Positions 58,391 to 64,000 of a stretch of 64,000 nt of DNA are shown in pieces. Below the pieces are notes generated by a model. It did no database searches and was not told where the DNA came from. It saw nothing but the letters and a program-made list of their open reading frames with translations. This DNA is from an uncultured Albidovulum sp. Its GTDB lineage: Bacteria > Pseudomonadota > Alphaproteobacteria > Rhodobacterales > Rhodobacteraceae. The stretch covers positions 62,001 through 126,000 of the forward strand of contig CAJYAD010000003.1 of the NCBI GenBank assembly GCA_913064775.1. The letters run 5' to 3'. Positions within the stretch are counted from its first letter, which is position 1. The number at the start of each line of letters is the position of its first letter. The translations under genes and the position numbers were made by a program.

Positions 58391-58858
58391 TCAGATCCAG
58401 CGCCGTACGCGGGCTTTGTAGGCCGCGTAATCGGCGCCGAATTGGGCGGCGAGAATGCGCTCTTCCGGCAGCACGACGCGCTGGCGGGTGATCAGAGTGG
58501 CCAGTGCGGCGAAGCCGACGATCCAGATATCGTCGGCGATCACCGCGATGCCAAGGCTGATCAGGATCAGCGCCAGATAGCTGGGGTTGCGCGAAATACG
58601 GTAGGGGCCGCTGGTGACCAGCGTGCCCGGCACCTGCCGCACGTCAAAGGCCACCCCCCGCGCGCGAAACGCCTTCATCGCCGGGCGCACCAGCACCACG
58701 GCGATAACAATCAGCGCCGGCCCAAGGCTAAGCCTGATCCACCAGGGCAGAAGGGCGACCGGCCACAGCCCCCCGGCCACAAGGCCCAGCACCACGGCCG
58801 CGATATAAAGAAACGGCGGGATCAGACGGATCCCGGTTTTCTGCGCAGTATCGGTCAT
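58391..58858 (-). CDS. ICMT/PEMT-type membrane methyltransferase family protein
   Basis: A 155-residue membrane protein of the isoprenylcysteine carboxyl methyltransferase-like family. Three to four hydrophobic segments (FLYIAAVVLGLVAGGLW; LSLGPALIVIAVVLV; LALILISLGIAVIADDIWI) are followed by the characteristic SGPYRISRNPSYLAL motif and a C-terminal EERILAAQFGADYAAYKARV, which form the cofactor site in the family. Bacterial substrates are unknown, but phospholipids or small quinones have been suggested. The start MTDTAQKTG follows GGGGGAGAGATCAG. Confidence 0.88.
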   Translation of the reverse strand: MTDTAQKTGIRLIPPFLYIAAVVLGLVAGGLWPVALLPWWIRLSLGPALIVIAVVLVRPAMKAFRARGVAFDVRQVPGTLVTSGPYRISRNPSYLALILISLGIAVIADDIWIVGFAALATLITRQRVVLPEERILAAQFGADYAAYKARVRRWI

Positions 58859-58999
58859 CTGATCTCTCCCCCTTGCGCCGGCCCCGGCGGTCGGCCGCAT
58901 CGCCCCAGCATCGGCGGCGCGGAGGCCAAGTCAATCCCCGCGCGCCGGCCCCGTCACCATGCGCTGCAAGGCGGGCGGGCACGCGGGCGGTGGGGCGAA

Positions 59000-59016
59000 A
59001 CCGCATCCGATGCGGT
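59000..59016. promoter_or_regulatory. palindromic operator-like site upstream of acyl-CoA synthetase
   Basis: ACCGCAT (59000-59006) and ATGCGGT (59010-59016) are perfect 7-bp arms with a 3-nt spacer, 117 nt upstream of the acyl-CoA synthetase ATG and in non-coding DNA. This size fits TetR- or GntR-type fatty-acid regulators, though no such gene is in view. Confidence 0.45.
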
Positions 59017-59132
59017 GGATATCGAGTTCCACCCCCCGGTCGCGCTGCGTAACCCTTGCGCTGTGGCGAAATTCTTTCCACTCTTGGGGCACAACGAAGG
59101 CCCCGTCCAAGGGGCGCCGCAGGGAGGTCGAT

Positions 59133-61031
59133 ATGGGAAAGTTCGCGACACTGGCAGATCGCAATGCGATCGAGGCCGAGGCAGCCTGGAACGACCGCGA
59201 TCTGCCGCGCACGATGTATCGCTTCCTTTCGGAAACCGCAGACCGTCATCCGGCAGAGCCCGCGGTCTCGTTCCAGATCCAGTCGGGCCCCACCGACCCC
59301 GCCGAAACCCTTAGCTGGGCCGAACTGCGCGCCCGCGTCACCCAGGCCGCGAACCTGTTTCGCAGCCTCGGCATCGGCCGCGATACGGTGGTCGCCTTCG
59401 TGCTGCCCAATGCCAACGAAACGGTGGTGACGCTGCTGGGCGGTGCCGTCGCGGGGATCGTCAACCCGATCAACCCGCTGCTCGATGCCGAACAGATCGG
59501 CGCCATCCTGCGCGAGACCGGCGCCAAGGTGGTGGTCACGCTCAAAGGCTTTCCCAAGACCGATGTCGGCCAGAAGGTGGCGCAGGCGGTGGCCCTGGCG
59601 CCAAAGGTCGAAACCGTGCTGGAGGTCGATCTCAACCGCTATCTTACCGGCGTCAAGCGCCTGCTGGTGCCGCTGATCCGGCCGAAGATCCACGTCACCC
59701 ACAAGGCGCGCGTGCTTGACTTCAACCGCGAATGCAACCGCCACCCCGCCGACCGGCTGACCTTCGAAGACCTTCAGGAAGATCGCATTGCCTCCTACTT
59801 CCACACCGGCGGCACCACCGGCATGCCCAAGGTCGCGCAGCATAAGGTCTCGGGGATGGTCTACAACGGCTGGCTTGGCGAGCGGCTGCTGTTTCTCAAG
59901 ACCGACCGGGTGATCTGCCCGCTGCCGCTGTTTCATGTCTTCGCGGCCTATCCGGTGCTGATGTCGGCGATTGCCTCGGGCGCGCATGTGATCTTCCCCA
60001 CCCCCGCCGGCTACCGCGGCGAGGGCGTGGTCGACAACTTCTGGAAGCTGGTCGAACGTTGGAAGATCACCTATGTGATCTCGGTTCCCACCGCGATCTC
60101 GGCACTGATGCAGCGCAAGATAGACGCCGATGTCGCGACCCTGCGCTTCGCCTTCTCGGGCTCGGCCCCGCTGCCGGTCGAGCTGTACAAGCGTTTCGAA
60201 AAGGCGACCGGGGTGACCATCTGCGAAGGCTACGGGCTAACCGAGGCCACCTGCCTGGTGTCGATCAACCCGCCCGACGGCGAGAAGAAGATCGGCTCGG
60301 TCGGGTTGCCCTTCCCCCATACCGACGTGCGCATCCTGATGTGCGACGAGGCCGGCAACATCCTGCGCGAATGCGGCCCGGACGAGGTCGGCGAGATCTG
60401 CGTCGCCAACCCCGGCGTGGTCACCGGCCAGACCTATACCGACGAAAGCAAGAACACGGGCCTTTTCGCCGGCGGCACCCATCTGCGCACCGGCGATCTG
60501 GGGCGGATCGACCCGGACGGCTATCTGTTCATCACCGGCCGCGCCAAGGATCTGATCATCCGCGGCGGCCACAACATCGACCCCGCCGAGATCGAAGAGG
60601 CACTCTCGGGCCACGAGGCCGTGGCATTCGTCGGCGCCATCGGCCAGCCCGATGCGCATTCGGGCGAACTGCCCTGCGCCTATGTGGAACTGATCGACGG
60701 CGCCGAGGTCACGGCCGAGGAACTGCTGGAATATGCCCGCGCCCATATCCACGAACGCGCCGCGATCCCGCGCCATATCGAGATCCTGCCCGAGCTGCCC
60801 AAGACGGCGGTCGGCAAGATCTTCAAGCCCGATCTGCGCAAGCGCGCGATCAAGCGGGTCTACGACGCCGCCCTGGCCGAGGCCGGCCTTGCCGCCGAGG
60901 TCGCCGAGGTCATCGAGGACAAGAAGCGCGGGCTGGTGGCCCGTCTGCGCAAGACCGGCGAGGTTGATCCCCAAAAGGTCGCGCTCACGCTGGGCGAGAT
61001 GACGCGCCCCTGGGATTGGGAGCCCGAGTAG
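59133..61031 (+). CDS. acyl-CoA synthetase (AMP-forming)
   Basis: A 632-residue ANL-superfamily enzyme that activates a carboxylic acid through an acyl-adenylate to the CoA thioester. The P-loop YFHTGGTTGMPKVAQHK is at about residues 223-239, the A5 motif EGYGLTEATCL at about 366, and A7/A8 is TGDLGRIDPDGYLFITGRA. The catalytic Lys lies in TAVGKIFKPDLRKRA near the C-terminus. The chain is longer than usual by about 50 C-terminal residues (LAAEVAEVIEDKKRGLV). The start follows AGGGAGGTCGAT. Chain length is not fixed by sequence. Confidence 0.9.
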   Translation: MGKFATLADRNAIEAEAAWNDRDLPRTMYRFLSETADRHPAEPAVSFQIQSGPTDPAETLSWAELRARVTQAANLFRSLGIGRDTVVAFVLPNANETVVTLLGGAVAGIVNPINPLLDAEQIGAILRETGAKVVVTLKGFPKTDVGQKVAQAVALAPKVETVLEVDLNRYLTGVKRLLVPLIRPKIHVTHKARVLDFNRECNRHPADRLTFEDLQEDRIASYFHTGGTTGMPKVAQHKVSGMVYNGWLGERLLFLKTDRVICPLPLFHVFAAYPVLMSAIASGAHVIFPTPAGYRGEGVVDNFWKLVERWKITYVISVPTAISALMQRKIDADVATLRFAFSGSAPLPVELYKRFEKATGVTICEGYGLTEATCLVSINPPDGEKKIGSVGLPFPHTDVRILMCDEAGNILRECGPDEVGEICVANPGVVTGQTYTDESKNTGLFAGGTHLRTGDLGRIDPDGYLFITGRAKDLIIRGGHNIDPAEIEEALSGHEAVAFVGAIGQPDAHSGELPCAYVELIDGAEVTAEELLEYARAHIHERAAIPRHIEILPELPKTAVGKIFKPDLRKRAIKRVYDAALAEAGLAAEVAEVIEDKKRGLVARLRKTGEVDPQKVALTLGEMTRPWDWEPE

Positions 61032-61056
61032 GAAAACACCTGAAAACGGCCCGAAT

Positions 61057-61078
61057 CTTCGGCCCTGAAGGGCCGAAG
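61057..61078 (+). terminator. hairpin after acyl-CoA synthetase gene
   Basis: CTTCGGCCC (61057-61065) and GGGCCGAAG (61070-61078) form a perfect 9-bp stem with TGAA loop, 25 nt after the stop. No strong T-tract follows (ACGACATTT). Confidence 0.65.
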
Positions 61079-61169
61079 ACGACATTTGACATCACGAAGA
61101 CTTGATCACCTCGCGACCTTGGCTCAAACTGGGCGGCAAGCTGCCCAATGCCACTTCGGGAGGGATCCG

Positions 61170-61724
61170 ATGAACTCCGCCGCCGCCCTTGCCGCTGCGC
61201 TTGCGCTGTCCCTGCCGCTTGGATTGACGCCCCGCGCGGCGGTGGCCGAAGTCACCTCGCGCACGATCTACAAGCAGCAAAGCTGGCAAGTCCGGGTCGT
61301 GAACTACGACAACAAGCGCCTGCGCTGCGTCGCGCAGGTCTCGCAATCGGGGAATATCTTCTCGATCTGGGCCAGCCCGACCAGCCAGATACGGCTGCAA
61401 TTCTATTCGCGCGACTGGGCCTTCGGCCCGCGCCACCGCGGCAATCTGAAGGTGCGCATCGACAGCTACCCCTCCTGGCGGATGACGAATGCAGAGCTTT
61501 ACAAGCATTCGGTGCTGTTCAACCTGCCCAGCTCCAGCAAGGGCTCAAAATTCCTGCTGGAGGTCGCGCGGGGCGACGCGCTGCGCCTTTACAATAGCCG
61601 CGGCCAGCATGTGCGGTCCTATACGCTGGCGGGGTCCCGGGCCTCGATGTCGGCGCTGATCCGTTGCGTGAAGGCACTCCGCAGCGGCAAGAGCGGGGCC
61701 AAGGGCTCCAACCCCTTCGACTGA
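61170..61724 (+). CDS. secreted hypothetical protein with a Cys pair
   Basis: A 184-residue protein with a clear Sec signal peptide (about 1-26, ALAAALALSLPLGLTPRAAVA) and a mature domain of mostly beta-strand character (QSWQVRVVNYDNKRLRCVAQ; SVLFNLPSSSKGSKFLLEVA). Two cysteines, C53 and C166, could pair in the periplasm. The sequence resembles small secreted Rhodobacteraceae proteins of unknown role and loosely the invasion-associated locus B family; I do not claim that family. The start has a good GGGAGGGATCCG site. A repeat element follows after 100 nt. Confidence 0.82.
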   Translation: MNSAAALAAALALSLPLGLTPRAAVAEVTSRTIYKQQSWQVRVVNYDNKRLRCVAQVSQSGNIFSIWASPTSQIRLQFYSRDWAFGPRHRGNLKVRIDSYPSWRMTNAELYKHSVLFNLPSSSKGSKFLLEVARGDALRLYNSRGQHVRSYTLAGSRASMSALIRCVKALRSGKSGAKGSNPFD

Positions 61725-61821
61725 GCGACCATCCGGCGCCCTTGCCACGCGACGCCGGCCCGGGGTTCCTCCGCCGATCACATGTCTCAGCCAAGCAGAC
61801 GCGCCGCTGACCCGCGCTCAC

Positions 61822-61895
61822 CTATTCTTTCTGGCCCAAATATCCCGGGGGGTCGCCATTGGAAGCGCCAGTGGTCCGGGCGACACTGGCGACGA
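61822..61895 (+). repeat. intergenic hairpin element, copy C
   Basis: The same layout as copies A and B: CTATTCTTTCTGGCCCAAATA, GGGGGGTCGCCATT (arm 61852-61860), GAAGCGCCAGTGGTCCGGGCG and return arm ACTGGCGAC (61885-61893). Eight of nine arm positions pair. It lies between the secreted protein gene and dnaE, which converge here, and may serve as a terminator for both. Confidence 0.7.
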
Positions 61896-61942
61896 GACAG
61901 CGCCCCCGCCGCCAAGCCTGCAACAGGCCCGGCGACGCGCAG

Positions 61943-64000
61943 CTAGATCTCTTCGACCAACACCACGCCATTCAGCGATTTCAGCGCCGATCGGATCCGC
62001 GGCGAGACCGGCAGATGCGCGCCCACCTCGATCTCGACCTCCTGCCCGTCGGGGGCGTTCAGGCAAAAACGGATCGGGCCGCGGCCTCGCGCCCCCTCGC
62101 CCGCGCCCATCTTGTCGAGCACCGCCTTGACCGAGCCCGCCGCCTCGGGCGCGCCGATATGGACTCGCAGCCCGGCGCCGCCGGCATCCGCCACCGCGCC
62201 CTCCAGCGGCACCACGCCGCGGCCGCGCGGGTCGAACTGACCCTCGTTGAACTGCGCCTCTAGCGTCATGATCACCATGTCGGTCTGGTCGAAGACCTTG
62301 CGCGCGGTGTCGAAATCCTCGGGGAACATCACCATCCCCGACACCTGCCCCGTCGGGTCCGAGATGTTCATCCTGAAAAACCGCGTGCCCTTGGCCGACT
62401 TGCGTTCCTGCAGCCCCGACACCTTCACGCCGACGCGGCCCACGGCACCACCCTTGCGTTCGGCCTCGGCCTGAAGGCCGGCCAGCGACGGCAGGCCCTT
62501 GCGCTTCAGTGCGCCCGCGAATTCGTCCAGCGGATGGCCCGACAGATAGAAGCCGATCGCCTGGAATTCCTGCGCCAGACGATCCTCGGACAGCCAGTCG
62601 TCGCAGCGCGGCAGGCGCGGCTCGGGCAGATCCTCGCCCGCCTCGCCGAACAGCGACACCTGATCCGAGGCCTTCTGTTCATGCACCGCTGCCGAATAGG
62701 CCATCAGCGCCTCTAGCCCGTCGAAGACCCGGCGGCGGTTCGGATCCAGCTGATCGAAGGCCCCGGCCCGCGCCATCATTTCCAGCGGGCGCTTGCCCAC
62801 CCGCTTCATGTCCACCCGCCGGGCGAAATCGAAGAGGCTGACGAAGGGCTTTTCGCGGCCCTCGACCGCGCGCGCCTCGACCACCAGACGCATCGCGTCG
62901 CCGCCGACGTTCTTCAGCGCGCCCAGCGCATAGACCAGCTTCTGTTCGACCACGTCGAAACTGGCGAGCGAGCGGTTCACGCAGGGCGGCACGATCTCGA
63001 CCCCAAGGCCGCGGCGAACCTCTTCGGCATAGACGCTCAGCTTTTCGGTCAGGTGGATATCGCAGTTCATGACGCCCGCCATGAACTCAACCGGGTGGTT
63101 GGCCTTCAGCCAGGCGGTCTGGTAGCTGACCACCGCATAGGCCGCCGCGTGCGACTTGTTGAAGCCGTAGTTGGCGAATTTTTCCAGCAGGTCGAAGACC
63201 TCAGTGGCCTTCTTCGCATCGACCCCGTTGGTCTTCGCGCCTTCGACGAATTTCGGCCGCTCGGCGTCCATCGCCTCCTTGATCTTCTTGCCCATCGCGC
63301 GGCGCAGAAGGTCGGCGCCGCCAAGCGAATAGCCCGCCATCACCTGGGCGATCTGCATCACCTGTTCCTGATAGACGATGATGCCCTGGGTCTCGGCCAG
63401 GATATGGTCGATCGAGGGATGGATCGAGGTGATCTCGCGCAGGCCGTTCTTGACCTCGCAATAGGTCGGGATGTTCTCCATCGGGCCGGGACGGTAGAGC
63501 GCCACGAGGGCGACGATGTCCTCGATGCAGTTGGGCTTCATGCGCCGCAGCGCATCCATCATGCCCGAGCTTTCCACCTGGAACACCGCGACCGTCTTGG
63601 CGCTGGTGTAAAGGTCGTAGGTCGGCTTGTCGTCCAGCGGGATCGTGTTGATCTGATCGGCCGTGCCCTCGGGCGGATCATAGAGCTGGCGCCCGTCGGG
63701 GGCCACATGCAGGTGGCGGCCGTTCTTCAGGATCAGATCCACCGCGTTCTGGATCACCGTCAGCGTCTTGAGGCCAAGGAAGTCGAACTTCACCAGCCCC
63801 GCCTGTTCCACCCATTTCATGTTGAACTGGGTCGCCGGCATGTCCGAGCGCGGATCCTGGTAAAGCGGCACCAGCTGATCCAGCGGCCGGTCGCCGATCA
63901 CCACGCCCGCCGCGTGGGTCGAGGCGTTGCGCAACAGCCCCTCGACCTGCTGGCCGTAGTCGAGCAGGCGCTTGACCACCTCTTCGGTGCGGGCGGCCTC
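61943..64000 (-). CDS. dnaE: DNA polymerase III alpha subunit, 3' part (5' end outside window)
   Basis: The replicative polymerase catalytic subunit; about the last 685 residues are in the window, so the PHP domain and part of the catalytic core are missing. The frame remains open to base 64000. Present are the fingers region (LLDYGQQVEGLLRNASTHAAGVVIGD; PMENIPTYCEVKNG; YQEQVMQIAQVMAGYSLGG), the tandem helix-hairpin-helix region, and the C-terminal OB-fold GVKVSGLQERKSAKGTRFFRM. The stop is followed by repeat copy C, on the minus-strand downstream side. Normal GC and no disruption. Confidence 0.96.
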   Translation of the reverse strand, partial: EAARTEEVVKRLLDYGQQVEGLLRNASTHAAGVVIGDRPLDQLVPLYQDPRSDMPATQFNMKWVEQAGLVKFDFLGLKTLTVIQNAVDLILKNGRHLHVAPDGRQLYDPPEGTADQINTIPLDDKPTYDLYTSAKTVAVFQVESSGMMDALRRMKPNCIEDIVALVALYRPGPMENIPTYCEVKNGLREITSIHPSIDHILAETQGIIVYQEQVMQIAQVMAGYSLGGADLLRRAMGKKIKEAMDAERPKFVEGAKTNGVDAKKATEVFDLLEKFANYGFNKSHAAAYAVVSYQTAWLKANHPVEFMAGVMNCDIHLTEKLSVYAEEVRRGLGVEIVPPCVNRSLASFDVVEQKLVYALGALKNVGGDAMRLVVEARAVEGREKPFVSLFDFARRVDMKRVGKRPLEMMARAGAFDQLDPNRRRVFDGLEALMAYSAAVHEQKASDQVSLFGEAGEDLPEPRLPRCDDWLSEDRLAQEFQAIGFYLSGHPLDEFAGALKRKGLPSLAGLQAEAERKGGAVGRVGVKVSGLQERKSAKGTRFFRMNISDPTGQVSGMVMFPEDFDTARKVFDQTDMVIMTLEAQFNEGQFDPRGRGVVPLEGAVADAGGAGLRVHIGAPEAAGSVKAVLDKMGAGEGARGRGPIRFCLNAPDGQEVEIEVGAHLPVSPRIRSALKSLNGVVLVEEI

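Overview
This 64 kb window is a GC-rich chromosomal segment from an alphaproteobacterium, most likely family Rhodobacteraceae (Paracoccus/Rhodobacter/Rhodovulum relatives). The evidence is the high GC (roughly 65 percent) with matching codon use, the short alphaproteobacterial prolyl-tRNA synthetase, the Flp pilin with an Asp-Trp pair after the cleavage site, and the ruvB-ybgC-tolQRAB-pal-cpoB-tilS-ftsH gene order. About sixty protein genes are packed tightly. I see no rRNA, tRNA, CRISPR array, prophage or insertion sequence. Most genes are housekeeping, so the unusual signals are mainly small: repeats, operators, hairpins and local insertions.

Layout. 1-16 kb: the 3' part of parE, then a low-GC membrane ORF and a gene-free stretch with a long inverted repeat; a DUF302 protein, a DMT exporter, enolase, a haloacid dehalogenase, a globin, a DUF985 cupin, anhydro-MurNAc kinase (anmK) and tyrS; succinyl-CoA:3-ketoacid CoA-transferase genes with an overlapping small acetyltransferase; a SAM methyltransferase and a MOSC protein; then fhs and folD, which together interconvert formate and methylene-THF.

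16-30 kb: a Tad (tight adherence/Flp pilus) locus on the minus strand. It reads flp pilin, cpaB, cpaC secretin, an OmpA-like lipoprotein, cpaE, cpaF, tadB, tadC, two TPR lipoproteins, prepilin peptidase and an uncharacterised AAA+ ATPase. A membrane-anchored LytTR regulator converges on its 3' end, and a lytic transglycosylase diverges from its 5' end. Several strong hairpins punctuate the locus. The TadE/F/G pseudopilin genes are not here.

30-45 kb: a long minus-strand envelope and housekeeping block, htpX - ruvB - conserved hypothetical - argC - ybgC - tolQ-R-A-B - pal - cpoB - tilS - ftsH. The 3' end of argC carries a 15-bp tandem repeat that doubles as a string of Shine-Dalgarno sequences before the overlapping ybgC start. 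Next comes glnK-amtB for nitrogen sensing and ammonium uptake, with an NtrC-like site upstream.

45-64 kb: a class A penicillin-binding protein, lolCD (lipoprotein release), proS, an ogt-type DNA methyltransferase with a LysR regulator, a DUF1127 protein, ileS (with a locally atypical insertion), an MsbA-like ABC exporter, an isoprenylcysteine methyltransferase-like membrane protein, an acyl-CoA synthetase, a secreted hypothetical protein and the 3' part of dnaE. Three copies of a hairpin-forming intergenic element, about 70 bp long, lie after eno, after htpX and before the dnaE 3' end.
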